Shown one piece after another: positions 8,121 through 17,200 of a stretch of 64,000 bases of DNA; position 1 is the first letter of the stretch; every line of letters starts with the position of its first letter. The DNA is taken from NCBI GenBank assembly GCA_965230225.1, contig CBDDKM010000002.1:248001-312000 (forward strand). Reading direction: 5' to 3'. The position numbers and the translations under genes are program-made. Source of the stretch: CALSMU01 sp965230225 (GTDB lineage Bacteria > Bacteroidota > Bacteroidia > Flavobacteriales_D > Parvicellaceae). The notes under the pieces are model-generated. The model was not told the origin of the DNA. It saw nothing but the letters and a program-made list of their open reading frames with translations, and did no database searches.

Positions 8121-9707
8121 TTATTCTACTATTTGAGCATCTTCACTGGCGTCACCAGAATTATCTGCCTCTTCTTCTTTCTTGTTTCTCAAATAGCTTG
8201 GTAGTTCCATTCCTGCCATGTTAAACATGTCTTCTAATGGTGGAACTGATTTATACAATCCGCTTAAGAAATTGGCCGTAGAAGTTTTCTCCCCGTTACC
8301 ATTTCCGTTACCACCATCCCAAACAGTAACTTTATCAATTTTAATGTTCTTAATAGCTTCTGCTTGAGTCTTAACCAATTCAGGAAGTTTATCTACAACT
8401 AATAATAGTACAGCATCTTTGGCATTATCACCTGCTGCAGCCACAACCTGTTGTAAACCTTCTGCTTGCTTGGTAAGAATTTCATATAAACCTTTTGCTT
8501 CCGCTTCTTTCTTATAGAAAATCGCATCTGCCTCACCTCGAGCAATTCTTCTGATATTTTCTGCCTCAGCTTCTGCGTTAATCTCTATTCTGGATTTCTC
8601 AATTTCAGCAGGTATAACGATGTCTGCATACTGAGAAGCTTTGTCTCTGGCAGCACGTTGGTCCTCCGCTTTCTTTTCAGATTTATAGGCTTCTTCTAAT
8701 GCCTCTGCAGACTGAACTTTCTCAGCTACAATTGCTTTTCTCTCAGCCTCTGCTTGCTTCTCTCTTCTTAATGCATCGGAATCGGCAATTTCAATTCTCG
8801 CCTTGTTCTCCCCATCAATTGCTTCTGCGTTGGCTGCAGATGTCTGAACACGTTCATCTCTTCCTGCTTCTGCCTCACCAATTTTCGCTTTCGCATTGGC
8901 AGCAGCTACTTGAGTACGCTCTGTTTGTTCTGCGTTAGCCTCTCCAATTTTTGCTTTTGCATTGGCTTCAGATACTTTAATACGTTGATCCTGTACAGCG
9001 TTAGCTTCTCCAATAGATCCATCTCTATTTTTTTGAGCAACACTTACTCTCGCCTCGTTAATTGCGTGAGCTGCAGCCTCTTTCCCTAATGCCTCAATAT
9101 ATCCGGACTCATCTCTAATATCGGTAATGTTTACGTTGATCAGTTTCAAACCAATCTTCTTCAACTCTGCCTCCACACTGTGAGATACATTAGCCAGGAA
9201 CTTATCCCTGTTACTGTTAATCTCTTCAATTTCCATGGTAGCAATTACCAACCTCAACTGACCGAAGATAATCTCTTTTGCCACTTGCTTAATTTGCTCG
9301 TTCGTTTGTCCTAACAAACGCTCAGCAGCGTTATTCATAATGGCAGGCTCCGTTGCAATACCGATGGTAAAGCTGGAAGGAATATCCACACGGATATTTT
9401 GCTTAGAAAGTGCATTTTTTAACTCAACATCCAACGAGATAGGAGTTAAGTCCAGAAAAGCATAGTCCTGAATTACAGGCCAAATGAAAGCGGCACCACC
9501 TTGAATACACTTAGCGGATTTACCATCTCCTCCACCTACTTTTCCATAAACCACAAGGATTCTATCCGATGGACATCTTTTATACCTTCTGATCCATACA
9601 ACAATAATTACGAATAGCATTAATACACCGGCTACAATAGCAACCAATGCAAACGGAACTCCTCCAATGCTATCAATATCTGTTTGTAATAAACTCAAAT
9701 TTCTCAT
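8121..9707 (-). CDS. Flotillin-family SPFH protein
   Basis: 528 aa. One N-terminal membrane helix (FALVAIVAGVLMLFVIIVVWI, ~20-40) is followed by RRYKRCPSDRILVVYGKVGGG and the SPFH core (GVPF/ISLDVELKNALSKQNIRVDIPSSFTIGI). A long Ala/Glu-rich coiled coil with tandem EANAKAKIGEAN-type repeats (~215-400) and a C-terminal oligomerisation region (LLLVVDKLPELVKTQAEAIKNIKIDKVTV) complete a standard YqiK/flotillin layout. Flotillins scaffold membrane microdomains. The NfeD-like gene lies 12 bp upstream in the same direction, a pairing known across bacteria (FloT-YuaF), so co-transcription and physical interaction are likely. Confidence 0.92.
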   Translation of the reverse strand: MRNLSLLQTDIDSIGGVPFALVAIVAGVLMLFVIIVVWIRRYKRCPSDRILVVYGKVGGGDGKSAKCIQGGAAFIWPVIQDYAFLDLTPISLDVELKNALSKQNIRVDIPSSFTIGIATEPAIMNNAAERLLGQTNEQIKQVAKEIIFGQLRLVIATMEIEEINSNRDKFLANVSHSVEAELKKIGLKLINVNITDIRDESGYIEALGKEAAAHAINEARVSVAQKNRDGSIGEANAVQDQRIKVSEANAKAKIGEANAEQTERTQVAAANAKAKIGEAEAGRDERVQTSAANAEAIDGENKARIEIADSDALRREKQAEAERKAIVAEKVQSAEALEEAYKSEKKAEDQRAARDKASQYADIVIPAEIEKSRIEINAEAEAENIRRIARGEADAIFYKKEAEAKGLYEILTKQAEGLQQVVAAAGDNAKDAVLLLVVDKLPELVKTQAEAIKNIKIDKVTVWDGGNGNGNGEKTSTANFLSGLYKSVPPLEDMFNMAGMELPSYLRNKKEEEADNSGDASEDAQIVE

Positions 9708-9719
9708 AGTTGGGATATG

Positions 9720-10301
9720 TTATTTTTTTAATTTTTCTACTAGTAATATTTCATCATTAATGACCTCAGTCACTTTAACCACAACTCCTCGCTGCAGATC
9801 TTCCATATCATCTGTTAAAGCTTCTAACTCTCTTAATGCTCCTTGAACCTTCACCTGAATTTTCCCCATTGTTGCACGCTCTTTACCTATTGGTAAATAC
9901 ACTTCTCCAATAGCTCCAATGGCATTTTTCATGTTTAGTGTTCCACTCTCCACCATTTTACTCATACCATAAAACAATAGAGCCATAATGGCCATCATCA
10001 CAGAACCACAAATGATAGAAACAATAATAGTAGTTGCGGTGCTATAATCGGCATGAATACAGGCTAAACCTGACCAGGAAAACACGGTAAAAAATCCAAT
10101 AAGGTTTTTTACGGTGAAAAACTGAAAATCCATTCCCATATCGCCAGTTACATCGGCATCAGGTCCTCCCATATCATCCACGTCACCACCAATAAAGGTC
10201 ATGAGTACAATAAAAGCAAAGAAAAGTGATGAGATCAGGGCCATTACCCAATAGATCATTTCAAGCGTGTCGAGGGAACTCCACCATTCTGTCATAGTCA
10301 A
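9720..10301 (-). CDS. NfeD-like (YuaF-type) membrane protein with OB-fold
   Basis: 193 aa. Three hydrophobic helices (~15-38, ~63-80, ~88-112) are followed by a C-terminal beta-rich OB-fold part: AIGAIGEVYLPIGKERATMGKIQVKVQG ... RGVVVKVTEVINDEILLVEKL. This is the short NfeD1b/YuaF organisation that partners flotillin. The loop GGDVDDMGGPDADVTGDMGMDF is strikingly Asp/Gly-rich. It lies 3 bp downstream of the SpoIIE phosphatase and 12 bp upstream of flotillin, so it sits inside one transcription unit. A second ATG two codons downstream could also serve as the start. Confidence 0.85.
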   Translation of the reverse strand: MTMTEWWSSLDTLEMIYWVMALISSLFFAFIVLMTFIGGDVDDMGGPDADVTGDMGMDFQFFTVKNLIGFFTVFSWSGLACIHADYSTATTIIVSIICGSVMMAIMALLFYGMSKMVESGTLNMKNAIGAIGEVYLPIGKERATMGKIQVKVQGALRELEALTDDMEDLQRGVVVKVTEVINDEILLVEKLKK

Positions 10302-10304
10302 ATG

Positions 10305-12137
10305 TTATTTAATTTCAACTCCAATTACAAGGATATCGTCCACTTGTTCAAAAGAGCCTTTCCACTCTTCTATTTTAGCGTCCAATATGTCCTTTTGTTC
10401 ATCCATTGGCAACTCCTTAATGGAAAGTAAGATTTCGCGGAATTGTCTATACATGAACTTTTTACCTTTTAGCCCTCCGAATTGATCGGCGTAGCCATCT
10501 GTAAATATATAAATGGAATCTCCTTTTTGCAACTGAAATTCGTGATTTGTATAAGCCTTTTCTCCATGCTCAAAACTAGCAATGGCCAGTTTATCCGCCT
10601 TTGTTTGAATCAACTCTTTATCGCGAATGATGTACAAAGGATTATTTGCCCCGGAAAACTCAAGCATTTTGGTTTCCTTGTGGATAGAACAAATGGCTAC
10701 ATCCATACCATCTCTCACATTGCTACCCTCTTCGGATTTGTTAAGAGCATCAGACGATAGCCTGTTCAGTTCATTCAAAATTTCAGAAGGTGTATCTTGT
10801 TTATTCCCATTTACAATTTGGTTCAGGGCATTAGCTCCAATCAAACTCATAAATGCTCCGGGAACACCGTGCCCGGTACAATCTACAGCAGTAAATACCA
10901 CTTTATCTTCTGTTTCCGAAAACCAATAAAAGTCTCCGGATACAATATCCTTGGGCTTAAATAACACAAAACTATGTGGTAGTATTCTTTTGATATAAGA
11001 ATCCTGAGGAAGAATCGAATCCTGCAATCTCTTAGCATATCGAATACTATCTGTTACGTCCTTATACAGTTCTTCCAGCTTCTCACTTTGTCTTTCAATC
11101 TCTTCTTTCTGACGAACAACCTCCTTCGTTCTTTCGATTACCTTTTGCTCTAGAATTCGCTCACTCTCCGCCAATTCATCACGCATCACTAATAAGGCGT
11201 GTCCTAAAGTGTCTTCCTCACTCAATGGCTCATAGTGGGCATCGAAATGACTCTTACCTACCTCATTAGCGAAATCGGTTGTTTGCTTCAAACCATTTAC
11301 CAATTGGTTCATGGCCACCGACATCTCTCCAATTTCGTCGTTACTCGGCTTAATTTGCTTTTTAGGAAACACCCCTCGACCAAGTCCTATCAAAATTCCT
11401 TTTAATTCCTGAACCGGCCTGGTAATGCTTAATGTAGTAACCATTGCAATGATTACAGTACCCAATGTAAGCACTGCTCCTGCAATTAATATCCCGAGAA
11501 AGAGCCAACCAAAATTATTGTTGGTGTATTCGAAATTCTTCGACATCTGTTTCTTTTGCTCTTTCGCATCCAGATTCTTTCGATGAAGAAGATCCTCTAA
11601 CTCTGTAAGGATATCGTGTGTTTTTGGTTCAATTTCGAGGTCCAAAGCATCTCTTGCAATAAAGGCAATGGTTGGATCCTCATAACTAATAAAGTCTACC
11701 AGCATGCCTCTTACATGATTGTTGTAAAGGCCAAAAAGTTCTTCAATATCTGCCTTAATTTTTCGAAACTTAAGGTGATCATCATTCTTGGTTGTATCCC
11801 ATCTCAACACCAGTTCTTCCAAACGATTTAAGTTTTGAGGAACGATGGTATCAATCAATTTCCCAGCTGCAATTTTAGAAGCTTCATCCTCACGACTCTG
11901 GCGATTAACCCAGTCTTGAATATAATTCTGACAATTAAGGATATTTTCTTTTAAGGTATTGAGTTCATCTACGGTTGGCTGACCAACCTCTACGTAGACC
12001 TCGTTGGAATTAATGCTTTCCTGCAAAGTTTGCTCAGCATCAGTCACTACATATAATGTAATACCAAATATGGAAAGGAGGAGGATAACTACAATACCAA
12101 ACCCCAATCCTATTTTTTTTCCAACCGTAAACCTCAT
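10305..12137 (-). CDS. HAMP-domain SpoIIE/PP2C serine phosphatase, membrane sensor
   Basis: 610 aa. TM1 (~8-30) and TM2 (~208-232) bracket a ~175-residue extracytoplasmic helical sensor. A HAMP domain (~236-290, TRPVQELKGILIGLGRG), a coiled coil (~310-365, rich in E/K/R) and a C-terminal SpoIIE phosphatase follow. The PP2C metal and core motifs are present: SGDFYWF, FTAVDCTGHGVPGAFMSLIGAN, DGMDVAICSI and YIFTDGYADQFGG. Such enzymes dephosphorylate anti-sigma-antagonist type proteins or other Ser/Thr targets; no obvious anti-sigma partner is in this window. The gene lies between the YfiR/TPR pair and NfeD/flotillin, which suggests the sensor responds to envelope conditions. The substrate is unknown. 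Confidence 0.9.
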   Translation of the reverse strand: MRFTVGKKIGLGFGIVVILLLSIFGITLYVVTDAEQTLQESINSNEVYVEVGQPTVDELNTLKENILNCQNYIQDWVNRQSREDEASKIAAGKLIDTIVPQNLNRLEELVLRWDTTKNDDHLKFRKIKADIEELFGLYNNHVRGMLVDFISYEDPTIAFIARDALDLEIEPKTHDILTELEDLLHRKNLDAKEQKKQMSKNFEYTNNNFGWLFLGILIAGAVLTLGTVIIAMVTTLSITRPVQELKGILIGLGRGVFPKKQIKPSNDEIGEMSVAMNQLVNGLKQTTDFANEVGKSHFDAHYEPLSEEDTLGHALLVMRDELAESERILEQKVIERTKEVVRQKEEIERQSEKLEELYKDVTDSIRYAKRLQDSILPQDSYIKRILPHSFVLFKPKDIVSGDFYWFSETEDKVVFTAVDCTGHGVPGAFMSLIGANALNQIVNGNKQDTPSEILNELNRLSSDALNKSEEGSNVRDGMDVAICSIHKETKMLEFSGANNPLYIIRDKELIQTKADKLAIASFEHGEKAYTNHEFQLQKGDSIYIFTDGYADQFGGLKGKKFMYRQFREILLSIKELPMDEQKDILDAKIEEWKGSFEQVDDILVIGVEIK

Positions 12138-12148
12138 TATACTACAAA

Positions 12149-12168
12149 AGGAATCCTTCCGGATTCCT
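12149..12168 (-). other. Intercistronic hairpin between TPR and SpoIIE genes
   Basis: AGGAATCC-TTCC-GGATTCCT forms a perfect 8-bp stem with a four-base loop in the 35-bp gap. It lacks a U tract in the minus direction, so it may be an mRNA processing or stability element rather than a terminator. Confidence 0.4.
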
Positions 12169-12172
12169 CAGT

Positions 12173-13111
12173 TTAATCATTCTTTTCTTCGTCGTTCTGG
12201 CCTCCGCCTCCCTGTTCTGCTTTCTCAATCTTCTTCAATTCATTATCGAAAAACAGGTATTTTTCCATGTCGTTCATGGTTTTATATATTCCTCGGAAAC
12301 CTTCTATAATTTCTTTGCTCTTTCTAAGTTTATAAGCCTTTTTCAAGTAAGGCAATGCCAATATACAATTCTCTAATAGTTTCTCTTGTGCATCAATTAC
12401 ATCCTTAAGATCTGTTTCATCATCCAATTCCAAAATCAGATCTACTCCTTTGTTGTAATAGATAATTCCAATATCAAATAGTGCCGTATAATTGGTGCTG
12501 TCTATAGCCAATGTTTTCTGGTAGGAAGCAACTGCTTTATCCAGATATCCAACATTGTTTTTACGATCGTTCTCGTACATTTCTTCGTAAACTCCTCCAA
12601 GTGCATTGTTAAACATAATGTCTTGCGCCGTAAAGTCATAATCAGGTTTTACCTTAATCATCGTAGACTTAAACAGATCGTACATCTCAATGGCCTTTTC
12701 GTAGTGGTTAGTATCCAGTCTATTTACTGCATCGTTCTGATACTTAATAGCCATACTTTTAACTCCCTTAACGTTGTTTACTTTAAATTCATCAGAAGTG
12801 TCAAGCTTAAGAGAAGTCATGAACGACTCAATAGCACATTCTCTCGATTTTGCATCCGCCACTCCCAACTCTGTGCTTTTATATAAATCTCTGCAAATGA
12901 ATCCTTTTACGTGCCATGCATAAGAATCATTATTTACCTCTTCGCAAAGAGCCATTGCACTATCCATTAACTCCAGTGCTCTAGCGAAATCTTTATTTTG
13001 ATATGCTTCCAGAGCAAGATCATCGTACAAACAATACTTATTCTGAGCAGTAACCCCAAGCGTAGAGACCAATGCAACAACTAACGATATGTATTTGATC
13101 CACTTCATCAT
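12173..13111 (-). CDS. Exported TPR protein
   Basis: 312 aa. Signal peptide KWIKYISLVVALVSTLGVTAQ, then helical tetratricopeptide-like repeats (AYQNKDFARALELMDSAMALC; YEKAIEMYDLFKS; AVASYQKTLAIDSTNYTALFDIGIIYYNKGVDLI). The C-terminus ends in a low-complexity acidic/Gly/Gln tail. TPR proteins of this size typically mediate protein-protein contacts in the periplasm or at the outer membrane. The start overlaps the YfiR stop (ATGATGA), so the two are translationally coupled and probably cooperate as the periplasmic input of the downstream phosphatase. ATG at 13111 or 13108 are equally possible starts. Confidence 0.8.
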   Translation of the reverse strand: MMKWIKYISLVVALVSTLGVTAQNKYCLYDDLALEAYQNKDFARALELMDSAMALCEEVNNDSYAWHVKGFICRDLYKSTELGVADAKSRECAIESFMTSLKLDTSDEFKVNNVKGVKSMAIKYQNDAVNRLDTNHYEKAIEMYDLFKSTMIKVKPDYDFTAQDIMFNNALGGVYEEMYENDRKNNVGYLDKAVASYQKTLAIDSTNYTALFDIGIIYYNKGVDLILELDDETDLKDVIDAQEKLLENCILALPYLKKAYKLRKSKEIIEGFRGIYKTMNDMEKYLFFDNELKKIEKAEQGGGGQNDEEKND

Positions 13112-13629
13112 AACACGTTCGTTGCTAATTTGGTTAATGTTTGTCCTATAACAAGGTTGGATTTTCCAGCATTCTTCTTGCTGATTTCGAATGCAATTTT
13201 ACTGTCCTTAACCAGGAAATTAATCACAGCTCCATCTTCTAATGATCCAGAATCATTGGAAACAATAAGCGTTTTATTCTTGGTAAATTTCTTAGACAAT
13301 TCGTTTACTTTAGAACTATACTTGTTCGCAATATACAAAATATGGCAAGTACTTATACCGGAAACAGCATCAAAGAATTTAACTTTAATAACCTGACTAC
13401 CAATAGACTTACCTGTATACGAAGCCGAAAGTTGTTCGTATAAATCACGATCTCCGTAAACACCAATTACAAAATCTCCGGTCTTATACTCCTTTGGCCA
13501 GTCCACATTTTTGGCAAACTGGTATACATAAATACCTTTAATCTTATTATTGGCTTTATCGGCACTCTGACCATAAGAAAATCCTCCTAGAAGGATTACA
13601 AACAGTAGTATGCTGAAAAACCGTGTCAC
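13108..13629 (-). CDS. YfiR-family periplasmic protein
   Basis: 173 aa with signal peptide FFSILLFVILLGGFSYGQ. The mature part starts KIKGIYVYQFAKNVDWP, carries VIGVYGDRDLYEQL and CHILYIANKYSSKV, and ends with IAFEISKKNAGKSNLVIGQTLTKLA; this is the YfiR (DUF4154) pattern. In Pseudomonas, YfiR represses the diguanylate cyclase YfiN/TpbB from the periplasm. No GGDEF gene follows here; instead the operon continues to a HAMP-SpoIIE phosphatase, so this protein may gate that sensor. It is the first gene of the minus-strand run. Confidence 0.82.
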   Translation of the reverse strand: MTRFFSILLFVILLGGFSYGQSADKANNKIKGIYVYQFAKNVDWPKEYKTGDFVIGVYGDRDLYEQLSASYTGKSIGSQVIKVKFFDAVSGISTCHILYIANKYSSKVNELSKKFTKNKTLIVSNDSGSLEDGAVINFLVKDSKIAFEISKKNAGKSNLVIGQTLTKLATNVL

Positions 13630-13757
13630 TTTCGGGTGATTATTTCTTTAGTTGGTTACGCAAGATAAAAAAAATTACCTTACCTATTTGACTGAATTGT
13701 TGTTATCGCTCAATGGAATGACGAAAACCATGCCAAAGGAGATTGACGTACCAATTA

Positions 13758-14216
13758 TCAAGATTTTACAAAGCCTTTTTTCTTCTTTTTACCCCCCTTT
13801 GGTTGAGACCTGGACTTATTCTTTTTCTTGTTGTACTTCTTATTGTACCCTCGCCCTTTATTCTTAGTAGTAAAAGAGTCTTTTTCCTTTAGTTTCTTTT
13901 TTGATCGCTTTGGGGGCTTAGTCTTTTTATTCTTTTTGAGTTTAAGCTTCTTTTTCTTTTGCCTGTCAGGTGGAGTACCACTGTACTGGGATCTCTGACG
14001 TTTCTTTTTATTCCTCGTTTTAAATGGATCCTCCGTTGGTTTCAGTTGCCCTCCGGCCCTTTTAAACCCAAACAACCCCTTCTTATTGGTGTTTTTCTTC
14101 TTCTTTTTCTTTTTTTGAGATGAAGGGTCTCGATATTGCCCATAGCAATCATAGGTAACAGCCCCAGAGGCCATTACCAATGTAATTGCTAATAATATTC
14201 TGACAATAAATTTCAA
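13758..14216 (-). CDS. Lysine-rich exported protein, unknown function
   Basis: 152 aa. A clear signal peptide (FIVRILLAITLVMASGAVTYDCYGQ) precedes a body made almost wholly of K, R, P, G, Q, S and T, including a run of seven lysines and KKKKLKLKKNKKTKPPK. It should be strongly basic and disordered. It lies 12 bp after the ferritin gene in the same direction, so it is probably co-transcribed. I do not recognise a family. The clean signal peptide and tight spacing argue that it is a real gene rather than a low-complexity artefact; A-rich homopolymers make frameshift errors possible. Confidence 0.6.
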   Translation of the reverse strand: MKFIVRILLAITLVMASGAVTYDCYGQYRDPSSQKKKKKKKNTNKKGLFGFKRAGGQLKPTEDPFKTRNKKKRQRSQYSGTPPDRQKKKKLKLKKNKKTKPPKRSKKKLKEKDSFTTKNKGRGYNKKYNKKKNKSRSQPKGGKKKKKGFVKS

Positions 14217-14228
14217 ACTTAATATTTG

Positions 14229-14735
14229 CTATTGAGCATCTTCAATTGCAGACATCACATCAAGGTCTCTGTCGAACATGTACAGCCCACCTTTGTCTTC
14301 TCCAATCATGTTTAGTTTATCCAAAATAGTTCTGGCCAAAGCCTCCTCTTCCAATTGCTCTGCTACATACCACTGCATAAAGTTATAAGTTGTATAATCT
14401 TTTTCCGTCAAGCAAAGGTCAACAATGTTATTAATGCTGTCTGTTACATTTAGCTCATGCTCCAATAAACTCCCGAAAATATCAGCTAAACCATTGTAAG
14501 TTGCTGGAGGAGCACTTAGTGCAGGCACTACTGCAGCACCACCTCTTTCATTAATGAATTTTACCAGTTTAAGCATGTGCATTCTTTCCTCATCGCTATG
14601 AGCATAAAGGAATTTAGCCGTTCCTGTAAGTCCTTTTGTTTCTGCCCATGACGCCATGGAAAGATAAAATTGAGAAGAAGAAGCTTCTAACTCAATTTGT
14701 TTATTTAATGCTTCGTGTATTGTATCTTTTAGCAT
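14229..14735 (-). CDS. ftnA: Non-haem ferritin
   Basis: 168 aa, the standard bacterial ferritin length. Ferroxidase residues fall at the classical positions: E17 (QIELEAS), Y24, E50 and H53 (SDEERMHML), with E94 (LLEHELNVT) and a Gln/Glu centre in MQWYVAEQLEEEALA. The protein forms a 24-mer cage that oxidises Fe2+ and stores Fe3+ in the cytoplasm. A matching promoter lies just upstream (TATCTTTG with TTTG behind it). No Fur-like site was recognised by eye. Confidence 0.95.
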   Translation of the reverse strand: MLKDTIHEALNKQIELEASSSQFYLSMASWAETKGLTGTAKFLYAHSDEERMHMLKLVKFINERGGAAVVPALSAPPATYNGLADIFGSLLEHELNVTDSINNIVDLCLTEKDYTTYNFMQWYVAEQLEEEALARTILDKLNMIGEDKGGLYMFDRDLDVMSAIEDAQ

Positions 14736-14757
14736 AACCGTATTTTTAATAAGCTTT

Positions 14758-14791
14758 CAAAGATAAATTTTTCTGTGTTTTATGAATCAAA
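14758..14791 (-). promoter_or_regulatory. Promoter of ferritin gene (TTTG-N22-TATCTTTG)
   Basis: On the minus strand TATCTTTG (14758-14765) fits TAnnTTTG and TTTG (14788-14791) lies 22 bp upstream. The ferritin ATG follows 22 bp after the -7 element. Confidence 0.6.
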
Positions 14792-14879
14792 TATTCTATT
14801 GAATTTTCATTAAAAAAATGCACCCAAAATCTACCATGAACTAGTAAGAAACAACGATCTTCATCATAACAGCTAATAA

Positions 14880-16349
14880 TCATAAGGCAAATTTGTTGCC
14901 ATACTTATATTTCAACCAGTTAGAATAGTTAATCAAATCATGGGCCTGCTTAAACTCAGAGTCTTCAATAATCTTAACCATCTCATTTCTTAACGCCTCT
15001 TTATCTCCACCTAAATCCGAATAGATTAACTTGGAAATAATGGTCACCATCGTAAAGTCTCTATCAAAGTCCGGCTCATCAATCAAGCTATCATATTCTT
15101 TACGAATGTTCTTTATCAATAACTCGATGTAATCGTAATCGTCCAACTCAAACCTAATGAGTAATTCTGCAACAGAAATCTTAAGCCTTAAACTCTCTGC
15201 CAAAATCGAATATCCGTCTTGAATTTTTAGTTTAGACAGGCTTTTTCTTGCCTTTTTAAACTCACCAATATTGAAATAAAGAATCGTAAGATTTGCGTAA
15301 ACAAAAGTGATATTAACAGTGGCTTTTAGAATAACAGGATGCTGCTCAGCTTCACATAATACATCGATAGCTTTATTTGGGTCGGTAGTGGTAAATATGT
15401 TTACCTGACTGCTGTAATAATAAAATAAGTACTTGTCGTAATGGAGCTTATTGAACTCCTCCATTTGTTCGTACAATTTTTTATTAAAGGTTAAAGCCTC
15501 ATCAAACTTTTGGTTCTTTACCAAACTGTTTACCAAATAGGTATATATCTGCAATTTAGTATCGTGATTATTCTTTTCGAATAAGTTTTCCTTCTCAAAG
15601 GCCAATAAGGTTTCTTTCAAATAAGCTTCCAGAGAAATAAAGTCCTCATTTTGCAACAAGATCCTACTAATGGCGTGATAAATTCTAAAACGCAAAACAG
15701 GATCCTTTCTCAATTCATCATCCGAAGCATACTCCTGAATGGTACTGTCCAAAAGACTTAAAATTCCTTCATCTTTTGCCGCATAATTTTGAGACACTTT
15801 GATTTTGTATGTTAATACCGACAGTATCTCATCTATCTTTTGCAAACTCGCCAGGTGTTTCTTGTTTTGCTTTCTTTTTTCAATGTATTCTATGGGATTG
15901 ATCAAAGCCGACTCTAACGAAATTTTGATGTAATCAGAGTACAAAATATCCAGCAATTCGTAATTGTGCGTACGCTGAGCTTTATTCTCTGCTTTCCTTA
16001 AGTAGGCATAGCATAAATCAATGTTTCCTTTAGATCTAAACAGCCTCGCTAAAGAGATTAAATGTAAAATGGTGTTCGATTCCTCCAGATGGAAATGCTG
16101 TGCCACCAAACTTTTGTTAATATCAGTAACCAAACGGTTCTTTAATCGATAAAGCGTGTTTTTTTCCAGACTCCCGTACAACTTTTTCGCAATATCTGCG
16201 TCTGACAATTCAGAGGGTGACTTCCTGATTAAATCAAATAACAAGATGTCCTTTCTGCTTTTAGAAGGATTGGTTCGATTGAGGAACAACTTAACATTTC
16301 GCACCTCTTCTTTACTAAGTCCTTTAATTAAATTATAAATCAGATTCAT
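14880..16349 (-). CDS. Large all-helical cytoplasmic protein, TPR-like, unknown function
   Basis: 489 aa without signal peptide or membrane segment. It begins MNLIYNLIKGLSKEEVRNVKLFLNRT and continues as helical pairs spaced like degenerate TPR/HAT repeats (SLARLFRSKGNIDLCYAYLRKAENKAQ; YANLTILYFNIGEFKKARKSLSKLK). I do not recognise a named family; similar hypothetical proteins occur in Bacteroidota. It stands alone between ferritin and a T9SS protein, with divergent transcription to the right. A scaffold or regulatory role is possible, but nothing in the sequence shows it. Confidence 0.7.
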   Translation of the reverse strand: MNLIYNLIKGLSKEEVRNVKLFLNRTNPSKSRKDILLFDLIRKSPSELSDADIAKKLYGSLEKNTLYRLKNRLVTDINKSLVAQHFHLEESNTILHLISLARLFRSKGNIDLCYAYLRKAENKAQRTHNYELLDILYSDYIKISLESALINPIEYIEKRKQNKKHLASLQKIDEILSVLTYKIKVSQNYAAKDEGILSLLDSTIQEYASDDELRKDPVLRFRIYHAISRILLQNEDFISLEAYLKETLLAFEKENLFEKNNHDTKLQIYTYLVNSLVKNQKFDEALTFNKKLYEQMEEFNKLHYDKYLFYYYSSQVNIFTTTDPNKAIDVLCEAEQHPVILKATVNITFVYANLTILYFNIGEFKKARKSLSKLKIQDGYSILAESLRLKISVAELLIRFELDDYDYIELLIKNIRKEYDSLIDEPDFDRDFTMVTIISKLIYSDLGGDKEALRNEMVKIIEDSEFKQAHDLINYSNWLKYKYGNKFAL

Positions 16350-16450
16350 ATTTTGAACGCGTAAGATTTATACGAAGTTAAGTATTTTATTTTTTACTTC
16401 TAACGTAAGTTTACTGTTGCAAAGTATTTCTAACACAGAAAAACAAGCTC

Positions 16451-17116
16451 ATGAAAAACTCAATACTACTAACACTACTTTTTGGTCTGATTAACATCGG
16501 AACATTTGCTCAACAGCATTTATTCATCAGTGCTAACACCATTCCTGATACCGTAACCATTGATAACTCCATTTCCTTTACAGTTACCGTGGATCTTACC
16601 CAAGGTGGTGATTCTCTTCTATCCAGCGATGTCATCATCAACATAGGAAGAATAGTACCTGTCAACACAGTAGATCCGCTTATGGTAGACACCATTTCTT
16701 CTGCTACCATTTTACCCGGCCTTACCGCAACTAAAACCATTACCTACGATTTCCCTTCGGCCAAGTTCATGCCTGGAAACAACAATACCATTGTAGTTTG
16801 GCCTGCTCATCAGGACTTTGAAAGTGATACACTTTACAAAAACATTTACGGCATTGAAGCTACTTCCATTAACGAGTTTACAGAAGTAATCATCGAATCA
16901 TACCCTAACCCAACAACAGATTACTTACACATTAACTGGAACGATCCATCATTAAACCCAATTGCCATTAACGCCTTTAACATGAATGGTCAGTTGGTAA
17001 GAAAATACCGGCCAAATAGTTTACTACACGTGGCAGATTTACCACTTGGCAGCTATTTGTTCAACATAGAATTTGAGAATGGCTTACAAAAAACATTCAA
17101 AGTTTTGATTCGCTGA
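16451..17116 (+). CDS. Secreted protein with T9SS type A sorting domain
   Basis: 221 aa. The signal peptide (SILLTLLFGLINIGTFAQ) is followed by a ~110-residue beta-rich domain (DTVTIDNSISFTVTVDLTQGGDSLLSS) of unknown function. A type A C-terminal sorting domain ends the protein: SYPNPTTDYLHINW, NAFNMNGQLVRKY and LPLGSYLFNIEFENGLQKTFKVLIR. It should be exported by Sec, carried across the outer membrane by the type IX system and anchored or released. A GTTGCAAAG-containing stretch ~35 bp upstream resembles a weak TAnnTTTG promoter. Cargo function is unknown. Confidence 0.85.
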   Translation: MKNSILLTLLFGLINIGTFAQQHLFISANTIPDTVTIDNSISFTVTVDLTQGGDSLLSSDVIINIGRIVPVNTVDPLMVDTISSATILPGLTATKTITYDFPSAKFMPGNNNTIVVWPAHQDFESDTLYKNIYGIEATSINEFTEVIIESYPNPTTDYLHINWNDPSLNPIAINAFNMNGQLVRKYRPNSLLHVADLPLGSYLFNIEFENGLQKTFKVLIR

Positions 17117-17200
17117 ATTTAGATTTAGGCAGGAATCTGTGCTCCTAAATGTTGGAACTTTTCTGGAATAAATGTATTTTCAGGCCCTCTAGAGAAGTTC

